NCBI GenBank assembly: GCA_900767815.1
Contig: CAAGAM010000183.1
Location: forward strand, 1 to 24,700
Length of the DNA: 24,700 nt
Direction: 5' to 3'
Origin: Clostridia bacterium
GTDB lineage: Bacteria; Bacillota; Clostridia; Christensenellales; Borkfalkiaceae
The number at the start of each line of letters is the position of its first letter. Position 1 is the stretch's first letter. A program made the position numbers and the translations under genes. The notes beneath the pieces were generated by a model, which saw only the letters and a list, made by a program, of their open reading frames with translations, searched no databases and was not told where the DNA came from. Below, piece after piece: positions 15,611 to 22,914 of this stretch.

Positions 15611-15724
15611 TCAAAAAACCGTTGTTTAGTTTTACGGCACCGGAAAACTTATTTTTCGTCCTGACGATACCGTAACATGACCGTCGTAAACCTCGACGAG
15701 CCACGTTTTTACTCCCTTTCAGTG
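15575..15724 (-). promoter_or_regulatory. Terminator-controlled leader RNA of floT, possible yybP-ykoY (Mn2+) riboswitch
   Basis: The leader starts near 15724 and reads CTGAAAGGGAGTA early, then small hairpins and the text GAGACTTTTA just at the 5' arm of the terminator. TGAAAG could pair with CTTTTA to close a P1 helix, which would use up the terminator arm and let transcription continue. A GGGAGTA after P1 and GAGAC before its 3' strand resemble the yybP-ykoY class that senses manganese. The central part does not let me confirm the class. The switch logic is well supported; the ligand is a suggestion. Confidence 0.4.
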
Positions 15725-15729
15725 TCTGT

Positions 15730-15758
15730 ATTATAGCATATTCTTTTTCCGATGTCAA
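15730..15758 (-). promoter_or_regulatory. Consensus sigma-A promoter of floT
   Basis: Minus strand: TTGACA (15758-15753), 17 bp, TATAAT (15735-15730) with an extended TGC. Perfect boxes. Confidence 0.92.
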
Positions 15759-15846
15759 GGGTTTAACCGAATTTTCATCGGATATGGTCACGATATGCGT
15801 TTCGGGGACAGAATATAATTTTTAATCATATTTTTAATAAAAGATA

Positions 15847-15875
15847 TTGCCGTGTTCACATAACTGTTTTACAAT
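15847..15875 (+). promoter_or_regulatory. Promoter of the ABC/FtsX exporter operon
   Basis: TTGCCG (15847-15852), 17 bp, TACAAT (15870-15875), about 100 bp before the ABC gene. Confidence 0.65.
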
Positions 15876-15974
15876 ACACTTGAAAAAACATAAAGCGAAT
15901 GCCGTAGCAAGCGGCTAAGCGGAAGTTTAAAATTTGCCGTCGCGTTGATATCCGAAGGCGAAGAAGGAGGGTTT

Positions 15975-16676
15975 ATGAGTTTTTTGAAGCTTGATAACGT
16001 CGGAAAAGTATACAAATCGGGCGAAATCGAGGTCGAAGCGCTGAAAAACGTTTCGTTCGAGCTTGACGAGGGCGGATTTGCGGTTATTCTCGGAAGTTCG
16101 GGCGCGGGGAAGACCACGCTTTTGAATCTTCTCGGCGGAATGGATTTCGCCACGAGCGGAAGCATAGTTCTCGACGGAAAAGACGTTACGAAGCTCGATA
16201 AAAAAGGGCTTTGCGATTATCGTCGGGGCGACGTGGGTTTCGTTTTTCAGTTTTATAATCTTATGCCGAATCTCACCGCGCTCGAAAACGTGGAAATCGC
16301 AGTGGAAATCTGCAAAAATCATCTTCCTCCCGAGGACGCTTTAAAAGCCGTCGGGCTTGAAAACAGGCTCTCGAATTTCCCTGCCCAGCTTTCGGGCGGC
16401 GAACAGCAGAGGGTATCCATCGCCCGCGCGCTTGCCAAAAACCCCAAGCTTCTTTTGTGCGACGAGCCTACGGGCGCGCTCGATTACGTTACGGGCAAAA
16501 AGATTTTAAAGTGCCTTTACGACGTTTCGAAAGAACGCGGAAAAACCGTTATCGTCGTAACGCACAATCAGGCGCTTAAAGACATTGCGGACAAAGTTTT
16601 TTACATCAAGAGCGGAATGATAGAAGAAACCGTCGTAAATCCGAACCCGAAATCGGTTGACGAAATCGAGTGGTGA
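15975..16676 (+). CDS. ABC transporter ATP-binding protein, MacB/LolD type
   Basis: The 233-residue ATPase has Walker A GSSGAGKTT (40-48), the Q-loop FVFQFYNLMPNLTALENV (Gln92), the signature LSGGEQQR (139-146), Walker B LLLCDEPTGALD (159-170) and the switch His in VVTHN (197). Sequence and partner place it in the MacB/LolD/FtsE-like group, which powers FtsX-fold permeases that work mechanically on envelope substrates or peptides. ATG 15975 follows AAGGAGGG; an upstream TTG at 15945 lacks a site. The stop lies one base before the permease start, so the two are translationally coupled. No two-component system for antimicrobial-peptide sensing lies next to it. Confidence 0.95.
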   Translation: MSFLKLDNVGKVYKSGEIEVEALKNVSFELDEGGFAVILGSSGAGKTTLLNLLGGMDFATSGSIVLDGKDVTKLDKKGLCDYRRGDVGFVFQFYNLMPNLTALENVEIAVEICKNHLPPEDALKAVGLENRLSNFPAQLSGGEQQRVSIARALAKNPKLLLCDEPTGALDYVTGKKILKCLYDVSKERGKTVIVVTHNQALKDIADKVFYIKSGMIEETVVNPNPKSVDEIEW

Positions 16677-16677
16677 A

Positions 16678-18639
16678 ATGAAAACTTACCTGAAAACCGT
16701 GAGGAGAATGTTCAAAAAGAACATTTCCCGCTTCATATCGATTATTTTCATAGTTCTTATCGGCGTGAGCCTTACTTCGGGCGTAGGCTCGTCGACGGGT
16801 AAGATAAAAGATTCCGCAAACGATTTTTCGCTTACCCGAAACGTGAGCGATATCATCGTAAAAGCAAAGACGGAAGAAGGGTTTTCCGAAGCGCAGATAA
16901 CGGCTTTAAAGGACGAATACGGCGAAGAAAACGTAAACTTCGGAATGTCGTTCGACGCGTATATAACGGTAAACGGCGAAAAACGGCTTACGAGATTTTA
17001 TTTTTCGGACGATATAACCGCGCGGACGGTCAATAAGTTCGCTAAATCCGACGAAGAGGCTCTCGCCGTTTCGGAAGGCGATATCGCCGTGTTTGCCGAA
17101 AAGGCGGACGATAAGATAAAGGGCTATACCAGGGGCGACAAAATAACCGTAGATTATAAAGACGTCTTTTTGCAACTTGCCGACCAGAACGACATGGTTA
17201 TAGAAGATTGGCAGATGTCTTTTATAAACACGTTACAACCCGTAACTCTCACCGTAACGAAAATCGTCGAAGACCCGCTTGTTTTCGCAAAGGGCGGCGA
17301 GCCGAGCTTTTTAAACGGCGAGGATATGAAAATTCCGGATACAATCGTGCCGACGGATCTTATATGCGTCGACGATATTTTGTATCTTCCTTATTCCGCA
17401 ATGCCGCTGATGCAGGCAAAAACCGACATTTACGTTTCTCTTGCGAACAAAAGAACGGACAGAATTTTCTCCGGTTCTTACGATAAAATCGTTGCGGAAG
17501 AGAAGGAGAAAATTATCGGAATGTTAGCGGCGGCGGACGAAAAGACGAATGCGGAAATCGAAAAAAACATCGCGTTTGTAACGCTTGCCGAAAATTACAG
17601 CTTTAAATCGCTGTATTCCTATGCGGATAAAATCAGCGGGCTTTCGATAGTGCTCATGGCGGCGTTCGCGTGCATAACCGCGCTCGTTGTTTTGTCCAAC
17701 GTCACCCGCCTTATCGATGAAGAACGCGCGCAGACGGCTTGTCTTATCTCTCTCGGTTATTCGGCGGCGGGTATTATTCTGAAATACGTTTTGTTCGTTC
17801 TGACGGCAACTGCCGTCGGCGGGTTTGCGGCATATTTCGTAGGCGTCGGGCTTTGCTCGTTTATTTACCTCGTGTTCGATTACAGCTTCGTGATGCCTCC
17901 CGAGTCGGCGGTGTTCGGCGTTACGTTTTTCATAATAACTTTGGCGATAATAGTTTTCGCGGCGGTTGCGGCGACGATTCGCGCCGGACTTAAAACGGCG
18001 GGAGAAACCCCTGCCGACCTTCTTAAACCCAAGTCGCCCGCGTCGGGAAGAAAAGTTATTATCGAAAAAATACCGTTTATATGGAACAGATTGTCCTTTA
18101 AATATAAATCCACCGCGAGGAACGTTTTAAGGTACAGAAACAGATTCATAATGACGGTCGTGGCGGTCGCGGGGTCGATGGGGCTTGTCATGGCGGGGCT
18201 TGCGCTTCTCGATATGTGCCTTTTCGGCGATTTCGGCAACGCGTCGATTGCGTGGCTCGCGGTCGTAATAGTCGTATTCGCCGCGCTTCTGACTCTTACG
18301 GCGATTTACACGATAACCAACATTTCGATAAGCGAAAGAACGCGCGAGATCGCAACGCTTATGGTTTTGGGGTATTACGACGGAGAAGTGTCGGGGTATA
18401 TTTACCGCGAAATTTACATCGACGCCGTTGTCGGGATAATTTTCGGATACGGCGTGGGAGCTGTTCTTATGAGCATAATTTTTGCCATAATGGGCTTCGG
18501 AAGCCTTGGCGGAGTTTCGTGGTACGTATGGCTCGTTTCGCCCGTCGCGGTGTTGTTCTTCACTTTTCTGGTAACGCTGATTTTGAGAAAACGTATAATA
18601 TCGATAGATATGAACGCGAGCTTAAAAGCCCTCGAATAA
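16678..18639 (+). CDS. FtsX-fold ABC transporter permease
   Basis: The 653-residue permease starts with one membrane helix (residues ~15-37) and a large extracytoplasmic region (~40-320). A first FtsX-type bundle follows at about 325-445, ending in the AGETPADLLKPKSP cytoplasmic stretch. A linker (FKYKSTARNVLRYRNRF) leads to a further helix and a second bundle at about 525-645. This two-bundle form is typical of large Firmicute exporters such as the YtrF/BceB-like group. ATG 16678 overlaps the ribosome context of the ATPase stop. An intrinsic terminator follows. Substrate unknown. Confidence 0.93.
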   Translation: MKTYLKTVRRMFKKNISRFISIIFIVLIGVSLTSGVGSSTGKIKDSANDFSLTRNVSDIIVKAKTEEGFSEAQITALKDEYGEENVNFGMSFDAYITVNGEKRLTRFYFSDDITARTVNKFAKSDEEALAVSEGDIAVFAEKADDKIKGYTRGDKITVDYKDVFLQLADQNDMVIEDWQMSFINTLQPVTLTVTKIVEDPLVFAKGGEPSFLNGEDMKIPDTIVPTDLICVDDILYLPYSAMPLMQAKTDIYVSLANKRTDRIFSGSYDKIVAEEKEKIIGMLAAADEKTNAEIEKNIAFVTLAENYSFKSLYSYADKISGLSIVLMAAFACITALVVLSNVTRLIDEERAQTACLISLGYSAAGIILKYVLFVLTATAVGGFAAYFVGVGLCSFIYLVFDYSFVMPPESAVFGVTFFIITLAIIVFAAVAATIRAGLKTAGETPADLLKPKSPASGRKVIIEKIPFIWNRLSFKYKSTARNVLRYRNRFIMTVVAVAGSMGLVMAGLALLDMCLFGDFGNASIAWLAVVIVVFAALLTLTAIYTITNISISERTREIATLMVLGYYDGEVSGYIYREIYIDAVVGIIFGYGVGAVLMSIIFAIMGFGSLGGVSWYVWLVSPVAVLFFTFLVTLILRKRIISIDMNASLKALE

Positions 18640-18660
18640 ACTTTCATTAAATCGTAAACA

Positions 18661-18701
18661 CGCGGCAATAAGTCGATTAACGGCTTATTGCCGCGCTTTT
18701 T
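18661..18701 (+). terminator. Intrinsic terminator of the ABC/FtsX operon
   Basis: CGCGGCAATAAG (18661-18672) pairs perfectly with CTTATTGCCGCG (18684-18695), then CTTTTT. The 12-mer TAAGTCGATTAA (18669-18680) runs from the left arm into the loop. Confidence 0.88.
18669..18680 (+). repeat. Intergenic 12-mer TAAGTCGATTAA, copy 3
   Basis: Exact copy, 30 bases after the permease stop, in its sense direction, embedded in the terminator hairpin. Confidence 0.8.
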
Positions 18702-18736
18702 AAAACCGTTTTTCAAAGCGATATGAAAACGTTTTT

Positions 18737-18771
18737 CCGCCGATTTGTCAAAATGCTTGACAAATCGGCGG
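18737..18771. promoter_or_regulatory. Perfect 15-bp inverted repeat over the prfB -35 box
   Basis: CCGCCGATTTGTCAA (18737-18751), five-base loop, TTGACAAATCGGCGG (18757-18771). The right arm contains the TTGACA box. It lies upstream of the transcript start and has no T-tract, so it acts as DNA: a repressor/activator site is the likeliest reading. Confidence 0.6.
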
Positions 18772-18785
18772 GTTTAATATATATT
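18757..18785 (+). promoter_or_regulatory. Sigma-A promoter of prfB-tsaD
   Basis: TTGACA (18757-18762), 17 bp, TATATT (18780-18785), some 90 bp before the prfB start. Confidence 0.85.
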
Positions 18786-18876
18786 AGATAAGTAATAATA
18801 TAAACAGTAAGGGCTGCAAAAAATAAAAGGATAATTTGCCTGTAAGAAAAAAAGCCCCGAAAAAAGGAGATTTAAA

Positions 18877-19975
18877 ATGGTCAGATACGACGTTTACGAA
18901 GAAAAAGTGAGAGGACTTTACAAGACTTTGGAAGAGGCAGGATACTCTCTTTGACGTCGACAATCTCAGAATCAAATTAAAAGAACTCGAAGCCGAGCTT
19001 GAAAAACCCGAAGTGTGGTCGGATATAGAAAAGTCCAAACATATTTCGAGGGAAGCTCAGGGCATCAGAAACAAACTCGACGTTTTCGATAAGGCAAAAA
19101 AAGCCGTGTCGGACGCGGAGATTATGATTTCGCTCGCCGAGGAAGAGGACGACGAGAGCGTTCTTACCGAAGTCGATAAAGACCTTACCGAAGCCGAAAA
19201 GGAAATAGAAGAAATCCGTTTAAGAACTCTTCTGCGCGGAAAGTACGATAGTTGCGACGCAATTTTAACCCTTCATGCGGGCGCGGGCGGAACGGAAGCT
19301 TGCGACTGGACCGAAATGCTTTACAGAATGTATATCTGCTATGCAGAAAAGCACGGGTATAAAATTACCGAGTACGACCGTCTCGACGGCGACGGCGCGG
19401 GGTTGAAATCGGTCTGCTTCAAGGTCGAGGGCGAAAACGCATACGGCTATCTTAAAGCCGAAAAGGGAATTCATCGTCTCGTCCGTATTTCGCCGTTCGA
19501 CGCAAACGCGAGAAGACAAACGTCATTCTCGTCGGTGGACGTTATGCCCGACATTCAGGACGAAGGCGATATCGAAATCCGCCCCGAAGATATCAAGGTG
19601 GACACCTATCGTTCGTCGGGCGCGGGCGGGCAGCACGTCAATAAAACGGAGTCCGCCGTTCGTATAACCCATATTCCCACGGGAATAATCGTCGCGTGCC
19701 AGAACGAGCGAAGCCAGGTTCAGAACAAAGAACAGGCTATGCGCATGCTCATGAACAAACTTCTCGAAAAACGCGAAGAGGAGAGAATGCAGGAAGCAAG
19801 CGAAATCAAGGGCGAAGTTAAGAAAATAGAATGGGGCAGCCAGATACGAAGCTACATTTTCTGCCCGTATACCCTCGTCAAGGATCACAGAACGGGTTCG
19901 GAAACGGGTAACGTTCAGGCGGTTATGGACGGAGACATCGATCAGTTCATCATAGATTATTTAAAGAAGAGTTGA
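18877..19975 (+). CDS. prfB: Peptide chain release factor 2, with programmed +1 frameshift
   Basis: RF2 ends translation at UGA and UAA. From ATG 18877 (AAAGGAG site), 25 codons run to CTT TGA at 18949-18954. A +1 shift there carries reading into GAC GTC GAC at 18953 and on to a stop at 19975, giving 365 residues, the same length as in Escherichia coli. The peptide anticodon SPF (in RISPFDAN) and the catalytic GGQ (SGAGGQHVNKTE) are both present. The in-frame UGA gives the usual self-control: low RF2 favours the shift. The internal stimulatory purine run (AGGCAGGA, 18935-18942) is imperfect and lies six bases before the CTT, further than the usual three. It is followed after one base by tsaD. 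Confidence 0.96.
18949..18955 (+). promoter_or_regulatory. RF2 frameshift site CTTTGAC
   Basis: CTT (P site), in-frame TGA at 18952-18954, then C: the conserved shift-prone heptamer of prfB genes. Confidence 0.93.
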
Positions 19976-19976
19976 T

Positions 19977-21020
19977 ATGTACCCGGATATAAAAAAGACG
20001 TTTTCTGTTAAGAAAAACGCCGTAATTCTCGCCATAGAGTCGTCCTGCGACGAAACCGCCGCGGCGGTTATTAAAAACGGCAGAGAAATTTTGTCTTCGA
20101 AAATCATGAGTTCGGCAACGGAACACGTTCGTTTCGGCGGGGTTGTTCCCGAAATCGCTTCGAGGGCGCATACCTCCGCGGTATCGCTTGTGGTAAAAGA
20201 AGCCGTAGATGCGGCGGGGATCACCCTTAAAGATTTAGACGCCGTTGCCGTAACTTACGGCGCGGGGCTTTTAGGCGCGCTTCTCGTCGGGGTATCGTAT
20301 GCAAAATCGCTTGCGTATGCTTTGGATATTCCGCTTGTCGCGGTGAGCCATATAAGAGGACATCTCGCGGCGGCGTATCTTGCCGACAAAACGCTCGAAC
20401 CGCCTTTCGTGAGCCTTCTCGCAAGCGGCGGACACACCGCGGTTATCGTTGTAAATTCTTACGACGATTTCAATATTTTAGGATCTACTTTGGACGACGC
20501 CGTCGGTGAAGCCTTCGATAAAGTCGCGCGGGTTCTCGGGCTTAATTACCCCGGCGGACCTAACATAGAAAGGCTTGCGAAAGAGGGCAAAAACATTATA
20601 AAATTCCCTAAAATGCTCAAGGGCGAAGGCGGGTATAATTTTTCATACAGCGGGCTTAAAACCGCCGTCATAAATTACGTACACCACGCAGAGCAGACGG
20701 GCGAAGAGGTGAACAAAGCGGACGTTGCCTGTTCGTTTCAGTCGGCGGCGATAGACGTTCTCGTCGAAAAAACGATTGACGCCGCAAAGGAATATTCCCT
20801 CAAAACGGTAACGGTGGGCGGCGGAGTTGCGGCGAACGGCTATTTAAGAGATAAAATAACCGAGGCTTGCAAGAAAAACGGGTTGAAACTCGTTCTGCCC
20901 GAAAAGGTTTTCTGCACCGACAACGCCGCGATGATAGGCGCCGAAGGGTATATAAGGTATTCCGAGGGCGAATTTGCCGATCTGTCGCTTAACGCCAAAG
21001 CCCGCGTGGAGCTTAAATAA
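19977..21020 (+). CDS. tsaD: tRNA N6-adenosine threonylcarbamoyltransferase
   Basis: TsaD, with TsaB and TsaE, moves threonylcarbamoyl onto A37 of tRNAs reading ANN codons. The 347-residue protein has the ASKHA landmarks: AIESSCDETAAAV (19-31), SHIRGHLAAA with metal-binding His125 and His129, LASGGHTAV, the DDAVGEAFDKVARVLGL-YPGGP block, the VGGGVAANGYLR loop and TDNAAMIG. The usual HMEGH is HIRGH here. A 12-residue N-terminal extension precedes the normal start. Its ATG is one base past the prfB stop, so the two are coupled: both serve decoding. TsaB and TsaE are not in the window. Confidence 0.95.
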   Translation: MYPDIKKTFSVKKNAVILAIESSCDETAAAVIKNGREILSSKIMSSATEHVRFGGVVPEIASRAHTSAVSLVVKEAVDAAGITLKDLDAVAVTYGAGLLGALLVGVSYAKSLAYALDIPLVAVSHIRGHLAAAYLADKTLEPPFVSLLASGGHTAVIVVNSYDDFNILGSTLDDAVGEAFDKVARVLGLNYPGGPNIERLAKEGKNIIKFPKMLKGEGGYNFSYSGLKTAVINYVHHAEQTGEEVNKADVACSFQSAAIDVLVEKTIDAAKEYSLKTVTVGGGVAANGYLRDKITEACKKNGLKLVLPEKVFCTDNAAMIGAEGYIRYSEGEFADLSLNAKARVELK

Positions 21021-21042
21021 AAGGCTTCCGGCGAAAGCTTTT
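21019..21042 (+). terminator. Possible terminator of tsaD
   Basis: AAAAGGCTT (21019-21027) can pair with AAAGCTTTT (21034-21042) with one bulge; the U-tract is short. Confidence 0.45.
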
Positions 21043-21084
21043 GGTGTGTGATTTTTGCAAGCTTAATTGCAATATGTTGCCGTA

Positions 21085-21125
21085 TAAGTCGATTAAAGCG
21101 TGTTTTTCAAGCCGAATAAGTCGAT
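21085..21125 (+). repeat. Intergenic 12-mer TAAGTCGATTAA, copy 4, plus a partial copy
   Basis: Exact copy at 21085-21096 preceded by GCCGTA, as in copy 2, and a partial copy TAAGTCGAT at 21117-21125. Both lie after tsaD in its sense direction, between it and the convergent DUF1294 gene. Confidence 0.8.
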
Positions 21126-21137
21126 ATTTTTCTTGAA

Positions 21138-21446
21138 TTACGGCATATCGGTTATAATCCAGAAGTTGTGGGCAAACCCCACGATTATGAGATAAACGTT
21201 TAAAACGATAAGCACGGGCATGAATACCATGAGAAGCAGGCTTCTCAGCCGATATTTAAAAACGAACATGGCGACGTAAACGCCCGTCGCTCCGCCGAGC
21301 AGCGCGGCGATAATTATGCTTCCGTCGCGAACCTTATTGCAGTCTCCGTCGCATTCGGCGTTTTTCTGCGCGCGAAGCAGGAGAAAAGAATAGACGTTTA
21401 TCGCCAGAAAATACACCGCTACGAGTATTTGTATAAGAACCAGCAT
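21138..21446 (-). CDS. DUF1294-family small membrane protein
   Basis: The 102-residue protein has three to four hydrophobic helices: an N-terminal one (LIQILVAVYFLAINVYSFLLL), a GGATGVYVAMFVFKYRLRSL segment and a C-terminal pair. The topology, the Gly-Gly and the basic loop fit DUF1294, a small membrane family of unknown function. An ATG at 21446 is the best start, but there is no ribosome site and the ATG lies in the right arm of a GCATAC-TTATC-GTATGC hairpin (21460-21444), which could hide it. The open frame further upstream runs antisense through nrdR and is not part of the gene. Confidence 0.72.
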   Translation of the reverse strand: MLVLIQILVAVYFLAINVYSFLLLRAQKNAECDGDCNKVRDGSIIIAALLGGATGVYVAMFVFKYRLRSLLLMVFMPVLIVLNVYLIIVGFAHNFWIITDMP

Positions 21447-21540
21447 ACGATAAGTATGCGATTTATCGGCTTTTATAAACCGAAAACCGCAAAAAAATGC
21501 GTATTCGGATAAAAAATCCCGTAAAAAAACGTCAAACTCT

Positions 21541-21568
21541 TTGCAAAACAGAAAAAATGTGATACAAT
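21541..21568 (+). promoter_or_regulatory. Promoter of nrdR
   Basis: TTGCAA (21541-21546), 16 bp, TACAAT (21563-21568), forty bases before the nrdR ATG. Confidence 0.65.
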
Positions 21569-21608
21569 AAAAGGGATCTTGGCGGGCGACCGCCGGGGAG
21601 GGCAATTT

Positions 21609-22106
21609 ATGAGATGTATGTATTGCGGTCATCTTGACAGCAAAGTGGTCGATTCGAGGCAAACCGAGGACGGAACGGCAATACGGCGCAGAAGAGAATG
21701 CATCAACTGCGGCAAGCGTTTCACCACCTACGAAACAATCGAAACCACTCCCGTTCTGGTTGTCAAAAACAACGGAAACAGGCAGTCGTTCGACCCGAAT
21801 AAACTTAAAAACGGAATTATCAGGGCATGCGAAAAACGCCCCGTTCCTATGTGGAAAATCGATAAACTCGTCGAAGATATCCAAAAGAGCGTTTATAACT
21901 CTCTCGAGCAGGAAGTCACCACCAAACAGCTCGGCGAAATGGTAATGGACGGGCTTAAGCAGATCGATGAAGTCGCTTACGTAAGGTTTGCGTCCGTTTA
22001 TCGGCAGTTCAAGGATATTTCCACGTTCATGAAAGAGCTTAAAAAGCTTCAGAAAGACAATAAAGAATTAAAAGAGCCGAAATCCGACGATGACGGCAAC
22101 AAATAA
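21609..22106 (+). CDS. nrdR: Transcriptional repressor NrdR
   Basis: NrdR represses ribonucleotide reductase genes in response to ATP/dATP levels. The 165-residue protein has the four-cysteine zinc ribbon (Cys3, Cys6, Cys31, Cys34; CMYCGH and CINCGKRFTT) and an ATP-cone at about 46-136 (VVKNNGNRQSFDPNKLKNGI, DEVAYVRFASVYRQF). The C-terminus is charged. ATG 21609 follows GGGGAGG; an upstream start lacks a site. It is likely cotranscribed with the lipoprotein gene 18 bases downstream. No ribonucleotide reductase gene is in the window. Confidence 0.96.
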   Translation: MRCMYCGHLDSKVVDSRQTEDGTAIRRRRECINCGKRFTTYETIETTPVLVVKNNGNRQSFDPNKLKNGIIRACEKRPVPMWKIDKLVEDIQKSVYNSLEQEVTTKQLGEMVMDGLKQIDEVAYVRFASVYRQFKDISTFMKELKKLQKDNKELKEPKSDDDGNK

Positions 22107-22124
22107 AACGAGGTATTATTAAAA

Positions 22125-22790
22125 ATGAAAAAAATCATAACGGCAATTCTTGTGTTGATTATTTCCGTAACGACGCTTACGGCTTTCACTTCCTGTAAAG
22201 ACGAAAACGCGCCGTCAACGGGCTGGAACGTCAAAAAATTCGAACTCGAAACGGGCGAAACGACGGAATCGGGCGGCAATAAAAAGGAAGACGTCGTTCA
22301 TAAATTAGGTTTTTACGTCGGCGACGGAACGAAGAAGATTTCCGAAGTCTGGGTAAACATAGCAAAAATATATAACGGTACCGCGGATTTCTCCCTGAAC
22401 GTTTATACGGGCGATCTTAAAGTAAAAAGTTCCACTCCCACATATCCCGCTTTCAAGCGTTCGGTAACGATTGACGAAGTTAAGAAGGCAAAAAAGGAAC
22501 GTCACGGCTGGGTTAAACTCGATTTCAACGATAAATGGAAAGATATCGCCGCAAACAAGCAGATTATGTTGACCGTTAACGGCGAGTTCGATTTCAACGA
22601 AATCGCGTTTGTCGGAACGGACGGAAAACTCCTTTCGGTTTCGCTTGAAAAGCTCGATTATTGGTATGAAAGAAAAGACGGCAGCGTCGTCATGAACGCA
22701 AAAAATAAAACGGATATCGCAGAACTCGAAAAAAGTCCGATTTTCCTTATCGACGAGCAGTCTAAATTCGAACTCAGAGATAAAAAGTAA
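22125..22790 (+). CDS. Predicted lipoprotein of unknown function
   Basis: The 221-residue protein has a signal sequence ending in a lipobox-like FTSC (Cys24; Phe at -3 is unusual), so it is probably lipid-anchored. The mature part is Lys-rich with a beta-strand pattern (KLGFYVGDGTKKISEVWVNIAKIYNG, FNEIAFVGTDGKLLSVSLE) that could be a carbohydrate-binding-like sandwich, but I do not recognise the family. It starts 18 bases after nrdR with only a weak GAGG site and ends at a strong terminator. It is probably read from the nrdR promoter. Confidence 0.8.
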   Translation: MKKIITAILVLIISVTTLTAFTSCKDENAPSTGWNVKKFELETGETTESGGNKKEDVVHKLGFYVGDGTKKISEVWVNIAKIYNGTADFSLNVYTGDLKVKSSTPTYPAFKRSVTIDEVKKAKKERHGWVKLDFNDKWKDIAANKQIMLTVNGEFDFNEIAFVGTDGKLLSVSLEKLDYWYERKDGSVVMNAKNKTDIAELEKSPIFLIDEQSKFELRDKK

Positions 22791-22807
22791 AAAAACGCTT
22801 AAAAAAT

Positions 22808-22836
22808 TTCCCGCAATTTAATGCGGGATTTTTTTT
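22808..22836 (+). terminator. Strong intrinsic terminator
   Basis: TCCCGCA (22809-22815), six-base loop, TGCGGGA (22822-22828), then eight T (22829-22836). Confidence 0.92.
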
Positions 22837-22848
22837 CGGGCAAAATTT

Positions 22849-22879
22849 CGCGCGGCGGACTTTTGTCCGCCGCGCGTTT
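22849..22879 (+). terminator. Very GC-rich hairpin, second terminator
   Basis: CGCGCGGCGGAC (22849-22860), TTTT loop, GTCCGCCGCGCG (22865-22876), a perfect 12-bp stem, then TTT. It would also insulate the minus-strand gene beside it. Confidence 0.65.
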
Positions 22880-22914
22880 AAACCGCCGTAGCGTATATCG
22901 ATTTCAGGCGTATG

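Noticed and set aside
15570..15791. 73-codon minus-strand gene
   Set aside because: It covers the floT promoter, leader and terminator.
18877..19975. prfB as a pseudogene because of the in-frame TGA
   Set aside because: The break falls on CTTTGAC after 25 codons, the conserved programmed frameshift site, and the joined protein has normal length and motifs.
21447..21884. Longer DUF1294 protein
   Set aside because: The upstream frame is antisense to nrdR and has no membrane or family pattern.
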